Origin: Methanobacteriota archaeon
GTDB lineage: Archaea > Thermoplasmatota > E2 > JACPAO01 > JAHWKR01
NCBI GenBank assembly: GCA_019347805.1
Contig: JAHWKR010000009.1
Location: 1-64,000 of the forward strand
Length of the DNA stretch: 64,000 bases
Direction: 5' to 3'
Below, piece by piece: positions 42,726-50,715 of this stretch. Under the pieces are notes generated by a model. The model was not told the origin of the DNA, did not search any database, and was given only the letters and a program-made list of their open reading frames with translations. Made by a program: the position numbers and the translations under genes. Numbering within the stretch: the first letter of the stretch is position 1; each line of letters begins with the position of its first letter.

Positions 42726-43717
42726 CAACGCACCTCCCGGAGCCGCATCACAGCGGGCACCCCGGCCGCAACGAGCGCAACGAGCGCGCCTGTGGCGTAG
42801 ACCCACGGCTCACCCTCGGTGAAGAAGCGCACGACCTCTTCCGGAACGCCGACGGTGCGCGCCGCACCGAGCCGGAGCGGTCCGAGCGAGGCCGTCTCAC
42901 GCGCCATCGAGAAAGCGACCACGGCACCGTCTTCCGCGAGCACGGCGGCCGGAGGGGCGTCCATCTCAGGCCACGCGTAGCGCGACGAGAAGACCCCTTC
43001 GCCGACCGATAGACCGGAGGCGGCATCCGTGACATCGACAAGCGGTCGGTTCGACGCGAACCGCGTCTCCAAGGCGACCTGCGTGTCGCCTTCCTGGAAC
43101 GGGAAACGGTCGAGGGCGACATCGATCGCCACCTCGGTCGGGGCGACACGGCCCGACGGCGCGATGCGCACCTCGGGCGACATCCGGAAGACGAAGCGCA
43201 GTTCACCCGGTACCAACTCGGGCGTGTCGCCACCGAGCGGCCCCTCGTCGCCGCGTGAGCGGTTCTCGAGCGGATAGGTCGCGACGGCCGCGAACCCGCC
43301 CTCCAGGACCGGCTCGGCGGGCGCCATGCGCGCATCCAGCGTGGCGAGGTCGTAGCGTTGCACCGCCTCGTCACCCAGGCCGTATCGGCCGTCCTCGTCC
43401 CGGTCGCGGAACTCGACGAGCGCCAGGAAAGCCAGACGCGTGACGATGACCGTCTCGTTCCCCTCTTCGAGCGAGACGAACGAATAGCGCAACGATGCGT
43501 CGTCGACCGAGAAGGAGACCTCGATGCGGTCCGAGCCGAGTTCGGAGTCGCGCCGACTCATCAGACTGAAACCGTCGGCCATGGCGCGCCCTTCCAGTTC
43601 GCGCGGCTCTTCGCGCCACGCCTCGTCGGTGTCGTCGGCCTGCGCCGAGGCGGCCCCCGCGGTGGCGAAGACGGCGACGGTGAAGAGCGCGAAGAGACGC
43701 AGGTTCGTCCGGGACAT
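42725..43717 (-). CDS. Surface protein with signal peptide and C-terminal membrane anchor
   Basis: A 330-residue protein of unknown function. Signal peptide MSRTNLRLFALFTVAVFATAGAASA. The ectodomain is acidic and beta-rich (RIEVSFSVDDASLRYSFVSLEEGNETVIVTRLAFLALVEFRDRDEDGRYGLGDEAVQ); the DRDEDGRYGLGDE stretch resembles an EF-hand-like calcium loop. A C-terminal span (WVYATGALVALVAAGVPAVM) precedes RLREVR, so the C-terminus is cytoplasmic. It heads a probable operon with the small membrane protein and the regulator, suggesting a sensing cassette (inference). Confidence 0.6.
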   Translation of the reverse strand: MSRTNLRLFALFTVAVFATAGAASAQADDTDEAWREEPRELEGRAMADGFSLMSRRDSELGSDRIEVSFSVDDASLRYSFVSLEEGNETVIVTRLAFLALVEFRDRDEDGRYGLGDEAVQRYDLATLDARMAPAEPVLEGGFAAVATYPLENRSRGDEGPLGGDTPELVPGELRFVFRMSPEVRIAPSGRVAPTEVAIDVALDRFPFQEGDTQVALETRFASNRPLVDVTDAASGLSVGEGVFSSRYAWPEMDAPPAAVLAEDGAVVAFSMARETASLGPLRLGAARTVGVPEEVVRFFTEGEPWVYATGALVALVAAGVPAVMRLREVR

Positions 43718-43830
43718 AGGTCATCGAAGGGAAGGAAGGGAAGAAGCCGGGACAAGGTCCCCGGGGACCGCAGGTCAGACAGGTACTTGAGCGGTGCCCC
43801 GGGGGGTGTGGAGGGAGAGAGGGAAGGAGA

Positions 43831-44598
43831 TCATTCCGATCCGGTGCCGTGATAGATGCGGAGTTCACCGGTGGCCCGGCTTGCGCCGCTCTCGGCGATG
43901 AGCTCGAGGACGAAGGTGCCCTCACCGGTGAGCGCCTCGGCCGATTCGACGGTGACGTTCTCGCCCTGGCCGACCTCGACCAGTTCCTCGAACAGCACCG
44001 TGCCGTTGTCGTCGACGACCCGGACGGTCATCTTCGAGTCGCCGAGGGCCATCGCGTTCTCGACCAGGAGGTCGAGCTCATAACGCTCGGCCGTCTCGTT
44101 GGCCTCGAAGGCGCGTTCCGAGCGTGCCGTCGCCGAGGAGTTGGTCGGCGCGGCGGCGACCATCGCAGGTCCGATGTCGATGCGGCGGTCGACGATGACG
44201 GTGCGCTCGGTGGTCGTGTTGAGCGGTCCCTCCTGGTCTGTCGCATCATCGAAGACGGTCAAGGTGACCGAATAGACGCCACCGGCGTCATAGCGGTGCT
44301 TGACACGCGCCTCGTCGACGTCCTCGGTCTCGAAAGTCTCGCCGTCACCGAAGTCGAACACCCATTTCGTGATGTTGCCGTTCGGGTCGGACGACGACTG
44401 CGCGTCGAAGGTGAAGGGTTCGCCCGCGAAGCGGGATTCCCGGTCGACCTCGAGGACCGCACGGGGCGCTGTGCTTTCGATCGAGTCCGCATCGTCCTCT
44501 CCGAGACAGCCGGAGAGCGCGGCCATCGTGAAGATGGCCACCGCGACGAGCGGAAGGAGCCTTTTGTCTTTGTTTCGTCCTACCATGGTGTGTTTCAC
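43831..44598 (-). CDS. PKD-domain lipoprotein
   Basis: A 255-residue lipid-anchored surface protein. Lipobox ALSGC follows a hydrophobic core (cysteine ~31). One PKD domain spans residues ~45-135 with the core motif SSSDPNGNITKWVFDFGDGETFETED and YDAGGVYSVTLTVFDD. The second half is an unassigned beta-rich domain ending RATGELRIYHGTGSE. The start is ambiguous: GTG 44598 lies about 24 bp after a TCATATACC box (leaderless), whereas ATG 44586 gives a more ordinary N-terminus (MVGRNKDKRLL). PKD domains usually mediate protein or polysaccharide contacts. Confidence 0.75.
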   Translation of the reverse strand: MKHTMVGRNKDKRLLPLVAVAIFTMAALSGCLGEDDADSIESTAPRAVLEVDRESRFAGEPFTFDAQSSSDPNGNITKWVFDFGDGETFETEDVDEARVKHRYDAGGVYSVTLTVFDDATDQEGPLNTTTERTVIVDRRIDIGPAMVAAAPTNSSATARSERAFEANETAERYELDLLVENAMALGDSKMTVRVVDDNGTVLFEELVEVGQGENVTVESAEALTGEGTFVLELIAESGASRATGELRIYHGTGSE

Positions 44599-44814
44599 CG
44601 GACCCTAAGAACGACAGACGGTATATGACCTGTCTTTCACGCGGTTCGATGGATCCCCCCTAGCGGCGGACATGTCGGCCGGACAGAGATGGTGGAAAGC
44701 GTCCTCAGAACAGGAGGTCGATCGCCACGGGTACGACAAGGATGAGGTCACGGGCGCGGCACGTCGAAGCTCCTTCGCCGGTTTTATCTAATGACGGCGC
44801 TTCGTGCAGCGAAC

Positions 44815-45531
44815 ATGGACCTCCGCGACAAGGTGTGCGTCGTGACCGGCGCGAGCCGTGGCATCGGAAAGGCGGTGGCCGAAGCCTTCGCTGCACGGGG
44901 CGCCCATCTGTTCCTGGTCGCCCGGAACGAGCGCGACCTGCAGGCGACCGCCGACGCCTGCTCGACGGCCGGTGCACCGGAGGTGGTCGTGCATGCGGCC
45001 GATCTTGCGACGACGGCCGGTGTGCGCTCGACGACGAAGACCGTGACCGAGGTCTTCGGTGGTTATGACGTCCTCGTCAACAACGCCGGTCGCGGCGAAG
45101 CGAAGCCGATCACCGAGGTGTCGGACGCAGAATTCGACATCGACATGGCCCTCAACCTGCGCGCACCCTACCTCCTGACCCGCCATGCGGTCGAGGTGAT
45201 GCGAAGACGCGGAGGTGGCCAGGTGGTCCAGATCGCGAGCGGACTCGCCTATGGAGGCCGCGCGGAATGGTCCCTCTATGCGGCCGCCAAGTTCGGTCTG
45301 CGCGGCTTCACAGAATCGGTGCGCCAAGAGGTCTCCCAGGAGAACATCAAGGTGGGGACGGTCGCCCCCGGCTACACGGCCACCCACTTCTTCGATTCGT
45401 GGGGCGTGCCCGACGCCTTCGCGCTGCCTCTGGCTCCGGAGGACGTGGCGCACGCTGTCGTCGCGATGGTCGAACAACCGGAGACGAGCGACATGAAGGA
45501 GATCACGGTGCGCAACCGCGCCAGTCCGTGA
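44815..45531 (+). CDS. Short-chain dehydrogenase/reductase
   Basis: A 238-residue classical SDR. I use ATG 44815 (MDLRDKVCVVTGASRGIGKA) rather than ATG 44791, because a TTTTATCTA box is only ten bases before 44791 but about 30 before 44815. Motifs: TGASRGIG nucleotide loop, NNAG at ~90, catalytic Ser in VVQIASGLAYGG, and YAAAKFGLRGF with Tyr and Lys. An arginine at the end of strand 2 (LVARNERD) favours NADP(H). Reactions include 3-oxoacyl or ketone reduction; the substrate is not predictable. Convergent with the antiporter gene. Confidence 0.85.
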   Translation: MDLRDKVCVVTGASRGIGKAVAEAFAARGAHLFLVARNERDLQATADACSTAGAPEVVVHAADLATTAGVRSTTKTVTEVFGGYDVLVNNAGRGEAKPITEVSDAEFDIDMALNLRAPYLLTRHAVEVMRRRGGGQVVQIASGLAYGGRAEWSLYAAAKFGLRGFTESVRQEVSQENIKVGTVAPGYTATHFFDSWGVPDAFALPLAPEDVAHAVVAMVEQPETSDMKEITVRNRASP

Positions 45532-45555
45532 CGGCGCCGGGACCGTCTCACCGCC

Positions 45556-47415
45556 TCAGGAGCTGATGCGCTCCTGAGGTACGGCTTCAACGCTCTCGTC
45601 TTCCCGTGCAAGAGAGATGATGATGGTCTCCGGCTCCGGTGTCGGCCAGTGCGCGCTCGTGAACGGCCAGGCCCGTCCCTCGTAGACCAGGAAGAGCGGG
45701 ACGAAGTCGTCGCCATACAAGCGTTTGTAATCCTCCCAATCGAACTCTTCGGTGATCTTGGTCGTCTTCACCACCCATCCCGAGCGCAGGTGGTCATGCA
45801 GACGCGCATAGGACCAGCGGGAACCGAAGAGCATGCGCCCGGCGAGGCGCCTCGCAGGCGTCCCGACCGGTTCTTTCCGCTCGGTCATGGGCAGTTGGTA
45901 CGCCTCCGCCCGGTCGACATAATCGCCGAGATGAAGGGCGGCGAGCATGTTCGTCTCGTCGTTCGGCGTGAGCACTAGGACCTGCGTGATCCGCTCCAGC
46001 TCGATCTCCTCCTCGATGCGGTCGGACAGGGCGTTGCACCGTCTCGCGTTCAGGTCCTCGACGTTCGCCTGCGTCACGTTGGACCGGTTCGTGTCGATGA
46101 GGAGGACCCCGATGCCGGCCCGGCCGAGCGCCTTCGCCACTTGACGGGCGAAGAGGTTGGCACCGACGATGAGCACGTCCCCCGCGCCCTTCTGCGCGAC
46201 GCCGAGCAAGTGTCCGAGCGGCCGCGAGGCGAGGCTGTAGACGATCCCCGTCCCGAAGATGACCAGGAAGGTGTACGGCACGAGAAGGTCGGCCTCGGTG
46301 AGTCCACGGTCCGCGAGGCGGATGGCGAAGACCGAGGCGATGGCCGCCGCGACGATCCCACGGGGCATGAGCCCCGCGACGAAGATCCGCTCCCGAAGGG
46401 AGAGATCGGTGCCCCGTGTGGCAAGGGCGACCGTCACCGGGCGCACGACGAGGATGAGGAAACCCAGGAAGGCCAGACTCGCTCCGCCGACGACCGCGAG
46501 ATCCCCGAGCTCGAGCCGCGCCGTGAGCAGGATGAAGAGCGCCGGGATGATGAGCACGCGCAGCGTCTCCTTGAACTCGATGATGCGCTCGAGGTCGACG
46601 AAGCGCTGGTTCGCGAGGACGATCCCCATGAGGGTGACCGCGAGCAGACCGGACTCGGATTGCACCGCGTTCGCGCCGACGAACGCGAGCAAGACGAGCA
46701 TGAGCGTGACCGCGCTCTGGAGGAAATCGGGGATCCAGAAACGATGCAGGCCGAGGACCAGGAGCGCTGCACCGACGACACCCAGGACGCTGCCGACGAA
46801 GACCGCGCTCAGGACCGACAGGAGCGTCGAGAGCGCAGCGGCACCCGGGTCGCCGAGGATGATGGCGTCGAAGACAAGGATGGCGAGGAGGGCGCCGACC
46901 GGGTCGATGACGATGCCTTCCCACTTGAGCACCGGCCCGACCGCACCACGCGGCCGTACATGACGCAGAAGGGGTCCGACGACGGTGGGTCCGCTCACGA
47001 CCACGATGCTCCCGAGAAGCAGCGCCAGTGAGACCGAAAGGTCAAGAAGGAGATGCGCGGCGATGGCGGAGAGGATCCATGTGATGAGTACGCCGACGGT
47101 GACAAGATGCCCCACGACCGCGCCGGTCTTGCGCACCTCCCGTGCGCGCAACGACATCCCGCCTTCGAACAGGATGACGGCGACGCCCAACGACACGATG
47201 GGTGATAGGAGGTCGCCGAGCATGGTGTCGGGGTCGAGAAAGCCGGTCATCGGCCCGGCGATGAAACCGACGGCGAGGAAAAGAAGGATGGGCGCGACGC
47301 GGACCCGCCAGGCGAGCCAATGGGAGGCGATCCCGAGGATGATGATGCCCGCGACGCCATAGACGAGAGTGCCCGCCACGGGCGCGGCGAACGGCTCTCC
47401 GCCTTTGAAGGCCAC
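45556..47415 (-). CDS. Cation:proton antiporter with TrkA-type NAD-binding domain
   Basis: A 619-residue NhaP/CPA1-like antiporter exchanging Na+ or K+ for H+. About twelve membrane spans occupy residues 15-410. Family blocks include FLAVGFIAGPMTGFLDPD, VAVILFEGGMSLRAREVRKTG, VVVSGPTVVGPLLRHVRP, GVLKWEGIVIDPVGALLAILVF-type D-P pair and GLMPRGIVAAAIASVFA. A cytoplasmic Rossmann domain follows (DVLIVGANLFARQVAKALGRAGIGVLLIDTNRSN), as in TrkA-N/KTN regulatory domains, then a ~150-residue tail. GTG 47415 is the start; TATCA about 25 bp away is shared with the divergent xthA promoter. Role in ion and pH homeostasis. Confidence 0.87.
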   Translation of the reverse strand: MAFKGGEPFAAPVAGTLVYGVAGIIILGIASHWLAWRVRVAPILLFLAVGFIAGPMTGFLDPDTMLGDLLSPIVSLGVAVILFEGGMSLRAREVRKTGAVVGHLVTVGVLITWILSAIAAHLLLDLSVSLALLLGSIVVVSGPTVVGPLLRHVRPRGAVGPVLKWEGIVIDPVGALLAILVFDAIILGDPGAAALSTLLSVLSAVFVGSVLGVVGAALLVLGLHRFWIPDFLQSAVTLMLVLLAFVGANAVQSESGLLAVTLMGIVLANQRFVDLERIIEFKETLRVLIIPALFILLTARLELGDLAVVGGASLAFLGFLILVVRPVTVALATRGTDLSLRERIFVAGLMPRGIVAAAIASVFAIRLADRGLTEADLLVPYTFLVIFGTGIVYSLASRPLGHLLGVAQKGAGDVLIVGANLFARQVAKALGRAGIGVLLIDTNRSNVTQANVEDLNARRCNALSDRIEEEIELERITQVLVLTPNDETNMLAALHLGDYVDRAEAYQLPMTERKEPVGTPARRLAGRMLFGSRWSYARLHDHLRSGWVVKTTKITEEFDWEDYKRLYGDDFVPLFLVYEGRAWPFTSAHWPTPEPETIIISLAREDESVEAVPQERISS

Positions 47416-47468
47416 GGCATGGGCCCCGGGGCGCAGGCGTGATAGGGGACCGGCTCTTGCGAGCGGTC

Positions 47469-48251
47469 GTGCGCGTCATCACCTGGAACGTCAACTCGGT
47501 GCGGGCCCGGCTCGAGCGACTGGCCGGTGTGCTCGAACGGCATGCGCCTGATGTCCTCTGCCTCCAGGAGACCAAGGTGAAGGACGAGGCGTTCCCGCAC
47601 GACGCCGTGGTCCAGGCGGGCTATCGTGCGGTGACCTACGGGACGGGCCCTTACAATGGCGTCGCGCTTCTTTCCAAGGAACCGCTCGAGGACGTGATGC
47701 GGGGTTTCCCGCACGACCCGGTGGCGGAGCAGCCCCGCGTCGTCGCCGGTCGCATCGGCGACTTGACCGTGGTGAACGTCTATGTCGTGAACGGGAAGGC
47801 CGTGGGGGATCCTGCGTACGCCATCAAGCTGGAATGGCTGGAACTGTTGCGCGACTGGATCGCCGAGACCTGGTCACCCCAAGACCCGCTCCTTGTCGTC
47901 GAGGACTTCAACGTCGCACCGACCGACGCCGATGTGCACGATCCCGAGCGCTGGCGCGAGCGCAACCTCTGCAGCACGCCGGAGCGCGAACGGGTGTCGG
48001 ACCTGTTGGGTTGGGGACTGGTGGACCTGCACCGACAGGCGGACCCGGAGGCGGCGTTCACCTGGTGGGACCATCGTGCGGGTTCGTTCCACCGCGGCTG
48101 GGGGCTACGCATCGACCTGGCGCTCGGCACCGAGCCGGTGGCCCGCCGGGTCGCGTCGGTCACCGTGGACCGGGAGGAACGCAAGAAGACCTCCGGCGAG
48201 GGGAACCCGAGCGACCACGCGCCGGTCATCGTCGATCTTGCGGACGCCTAA
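47469..48251 (+). CDS. xthA: Exodeoxyribonuclease III / AP endonuclease
   Basis: A 260-residue ExoIII-family enzyme of base-excision repair, cutting at abasic sites and trimming 3' ends with Mg2+. Signatures: VITWNVNSVRARLERL, LCLQETKVKDEAFP (metal Glu), VVNVYVVNG, VVEDFNVAPTDADVHDP (catalytic Asp/Asn) and PSDHAPVIVDL (Asp-His). In most homologues the residue before DFN is glycine; here it is glutamate. Start GTG 47469 (VRVITWNVNS) is about 27 bp downstream of TGATAGGG and fits the family; the track start adds ten residues. Confidence 0.9.
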   Translation: MRVITWNVNSVRARLERLAGVLERHAPDVLCLQETKVKDEAFPHDAVVQAGYRAVTYGTGPYNGVALLSKEPLEDVMRGFPHDPVAEQPRVVAGRIGDLTVVNVYVVNGKAVGDPAYAIKLEWLELLRDWIAETWSPQDPLLVVEDFNVAPTDADVHDPERWRERNLCSTPERERVSDLLGWGLVDLHRQADPEAAFTWWDHRAGSFHRGWGLRIDLALGTEPVARRVASVTVDREERKKTSGEGNPSDHAPVIVDLADA

Positions 48252-48309
48252 GCCTTCTGTTGATATGTTTCATCTTGCTGGAGAAAGGGTATAAGTCTCC
48301 AACCGCGCC

Positions 48310-48325
48310 TGAAGCCATGGCTTCA
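48310..48325. promoter_or_regulatory. Perfect 16-bp palindrome upstream of the heme operon
   Basis: TGAAGCCATGGCTTCA is an exact inverted repeat in the AT-rich 140-bp gap between xthA and hemH, about 35-50 bp upstream of the predicted TATA box. A dimeric regulator site, perhaps for iron or heme control, is an attractive reading. No repressor gene is adjacent to support it. Confidence 0.4.
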
Positions 48326-48356
48326 TGCTAATTGACATGTAAACTTGATATGGAGT

Positions 48357-48367
48357 CTTTTGATATA
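48357..48367 (+). promoter_or_regulatory. TATA box of the heme operon
   Basis: CTTTTGATATA is centred about 29 bp upstream of ATG 48392, predicting a leaderless hemH mRNA. A second box GGTATAAGTC at 48287-48296 is an alternative, longer-leader promoter. Confidence 0.55.
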
Positions 48368-48391
48368 GCAGGGCCTTTTCACCGGACCTCG

Positions 48392-49417
48392 ATGACGGGT
48401 GCCGTCCACCCTGCCCGGGATGAAGAAGCCGCGGTGGCCCTCCTGGCCATGGGCGGACCCCGCGAGGAAACCGAGGTCGCGCCCTTCCTCGAGGCGCTGT
48501 TCTCGGACCGGCGCATGATCCGCCTGCCTTGGTTCCTGCGCCCGTTCCAGGACCGGCTCGCCCGTCGCATCGCCCGACGACGCACGCCCCTCGTCGCGCC
48601 CAAATACGCCGCCATCGGCCATTCTCCACTCGTCGCCACCACGGAAGCGCTCGCCCGCGCGCTCGAAGACACCGCCGGCGCCGCCGGCCGACGCCTCTCG
48701 GCATGGGCCGGGATGCGCTACGGCCCGCCACGCACGCCCGACGTCCTCGGTAACGCCCTCCCCACGGCCCGCGCCACCCGTGTCGTGCTCCTGCCGCAAT
48801 ACCCTTTCTACAGCGGCGCCACCACCGAAAGCAGCCTGCTCGAAGCGGAAGCGGCCGTCACCGCCCACGGACTCCGCCCGCTGCGCATCGAACGCTTCGG
48901 CGACCATCCCCTTCATCTCCAGCTCGTCGAAGAGCAGGTCCGCGCCGTCTGGGACGACGTCCCCATGTCTCGGCGCGACGAGGCCCACCTCCTTTTTTCC
49001 GCGCACGGGCTGCCCGAATCCTATGTCCGCCGCGGCGACCCCTACCACGACGAGGTCCGACGCGCCTTCGAAGCCGTGAGGGACCGGCTCGCCGACATCG
49101 TCCCGAAAGAGCGCTTCCACCTGTCCTTCCAATCCCGTGTCGGCCCCGTCGAATGGCTGCGTCCCTACACCGACGAGACCCTCGTGCGTCTCGGCCGCTC
49201 CGGCGTGCGCAGCCTTGTGGTCGTCCCGTTCGGCTTCACCTGCGAACATCTTGAGACGCTGGAAGAGATCGACATCCAGTACCGGGAACTGGCGCACGAC
49301 AACGGCATCACCGGCTTCCACCGTGTCCCCACCCCCGGCACCGACCCCCGGTATGTCGCCCTTCAACTGGACCTCGTGGAGCAAGCGCTCGCCGATGACG
49401 ACGGGGGTGCGCGCTGA
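48392..49417 (+). CDS. hemH: Ferrochelatase
   Basis: A 341-residue ferrochelatase that inserts Fe2+ into protoporphyrin IX (or coproporphyrin III in the coproporphyrin-dependent variant). The start is moved to ATG 48392, the 21st track codon, on TATA spacing and homology (AAVALLAMGGPREETEVAPFL). Hallmarks: metal-binding His in HLLFSAHGLPESYVRRGDPYHDEV, SFQSRVGPVEWLRPYTDETL, and the conserved Glu region VPFGFTCEHLETLEEIDIQY. VVLLPQYPFYSGATTESS matches the family's PQYP box. First gene of the heme operon, ending in a TGATG overlap with hemA. Of bacterial type; very unusual in archaea. Confidence 0.9.
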   Translation: MTGAVHPARDEEAAVALLAMGGPREETEVAPFLEALFSDRRMIRLPWFLRPFQDRLARRIARRRTPLVAPKYAAIGHSPLVATTEALARALEDTAGAAGRRLSAWAGMRYGPPRTPDVLGNALPTARATRVVLLPQYPFYSGATTESSLLEAEAAVTAHGLRPLRIERFGDHPLHLQLVEEQVRAVWDDVPMSRRDEAHLLFSAHGLPESYVRRGDPYHDEVRRAFEAVRDRLADIVPKERFHLSFQSRVGPVEWLRPYTDETLVRLGRSGVRSLVVVPFGFTCEHLETLEEIDIQYRELAHDNGITGFHRVPTPGTDPRYVALQLDLVEQALADDDGGAR

Positions 49418-50715
49418 TGCGCCCCCCGACCCCGCGCGACCCCCACGGCCGGCTCCTCGTCATCACCTGGCGGCTCCCCAACACCCCCGCGGAACGACTG
49501 GAAAGGCTCCGTCTCGACGACGCGACCGGCCGCCGTGTGCTCGACAACGAGGACATCGAAGAGGTCTTCCTCCTCTCGACCTGCCAACGCCGCCTCGTCG
49601 CGCTCCTGCCGCGCGCTTCCTCGCGACCCGGCTCCCTCGCCCGCCGACTCGCCGACGCCCTCGCCGACGGCAATGCCACGATGCCCCCACCCGAGGTGTT
49701 CCATGGCTGGGACGCCGTCGCGCATCTTGCCGAGGTGGCCACCAGTCTCGACGCCCTCACTCCTGGCGAGACACAGGTCGTGGCACAGTTCCGCGACGCC
49801 GTCGCCCGCGCCCGCCGCGCCGCCTCGACCCGAGGCGCGCTCGACCGCATCCTTGACGGCTGTCTCCGCGTGTCGCGCAACGTCCGCAAGGACAGCCCTC
49901 TCGGCAAGGTGCGATCGCTCGTCCCCCTCGTCACCCCCCACCTCGAACAAGCGAAAGTGCGCGCCCACGGCGAAGGTCGCAAAGCGGTCGTGAGCGTCTA
50001 TGGCACCGGCGAGATGGCGTCCACCCTGCTGCAAGGCATCGACACGCGCGACATCACGCTCCACCTCGTCTCGCGCGACAGCGACCGCGCCCAAAGGCTC
50101 GTCGCCGGACGCGGCGACGCGACCGCGTGGGACCTCGACGCCTACCGCGCCGCCCGTATCGAAGCCGACGCCATCCTACTCGTCATGAAGACCACGACGC
50201 CGGTCTTCGACATCACAGACATCCCGAGTGGGCCAGGAGAGACGGTGGTGCTGGACCTCGGCCTGCCCCGCAACGCCGACCCCGCCATCGCCGGTTCCGT
50301 CCGGCTCATCGCGCTCGAAGACCTCGCACGCGTCGCCAACGCGGTCCCGCCCGACACGGCGCTCCTCGCCGTCCGTGCCCGTTTCGCCGACGAGATCGCC
50401 CGCTGGCGCCGACGCGCCGCCATCGAGGCCGACCGCGGCCGCATCGACTCCCTCCGCGCCGTCCTCGACGGCACCAGCGACGCGCTCATCACGCGACTGG
50501 AAGAGGACCTCGCCGCCGGACGGACAGAAAGCATCGACGTCTACCGCAGCGCCCTCAAACGCATGCGCCACCTCGCCCTCGAACACCTCGCCGAAGCGCT
50601 CTCGGCGCGCGCCGACACGAGGGGAAACGAGAAGAGAGACGAGGTCACACAAGGACCGGTCGCGGACGAGCGTAGGACCGAAGACCTTCACGGTGTCGAC
50701 GAGGTGCCGACATGA
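49417..50715 (+). CDS. hemA: Glutamyl-tRNA reductase
   Basis: A 432-residue enzyme reducing Glu-tRNA(Glu) to glutamate-1-semialdehyde with NADPH, the first step of tetrapyrrole synthesis. The catalytic cysteine lies in FLLSTCQRRLVALLP, a variant of the usual STCNR box with Gln for Asn. SLDALTPGETQVVAQFRDAVARAR matches the family's GE.QI.GQ.K.A region, and the Rossmann domain is VSVYGTGEMASTLLQGI. The C-terminal dimerisation helix is SIDVYRSALKRMRHLALEHLAEAL. TGATG overlap with hemH and ATGA overlap with hemCD place it firmly in the operon. It works with HemL. Confidence 0.88.
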   Translation: MRPPTPRDPHGRLLVITWRLPNTPAERLERLRLDDATGRRVLDNEDIEEVFLLSTCQRRLVALLPRASSRPGSLARRLADALADGNATMPPPEVFHGWDAVAHLAEVATSLDALTPGETQVVAQFRDAVARARRAASTRGALDRILDGCLRVSRNVRKDSPLGKVRSLVPLVTPHLEQAKVRAHGEGRKAVVSVYGTGEMASTLLQGIDTRDITLHLVSRDSDRAQRLVAGRGDATAWDLDAYRAARIEADAILLVMKTTTPVFDITDIPSGPGETVVLDLGLPRNADPAIAGSVRLIALEDLARVANAVPPDTALLAVRARFADEIARWRRRAAIEADRGRIDSLRAVLDGTSDALITRLEEDLAAGRTESIDVYRSALKRMRHLALEHLAEALSARADTRGNEKRDEVTQGPVADERRTEDLHGVDEVPT

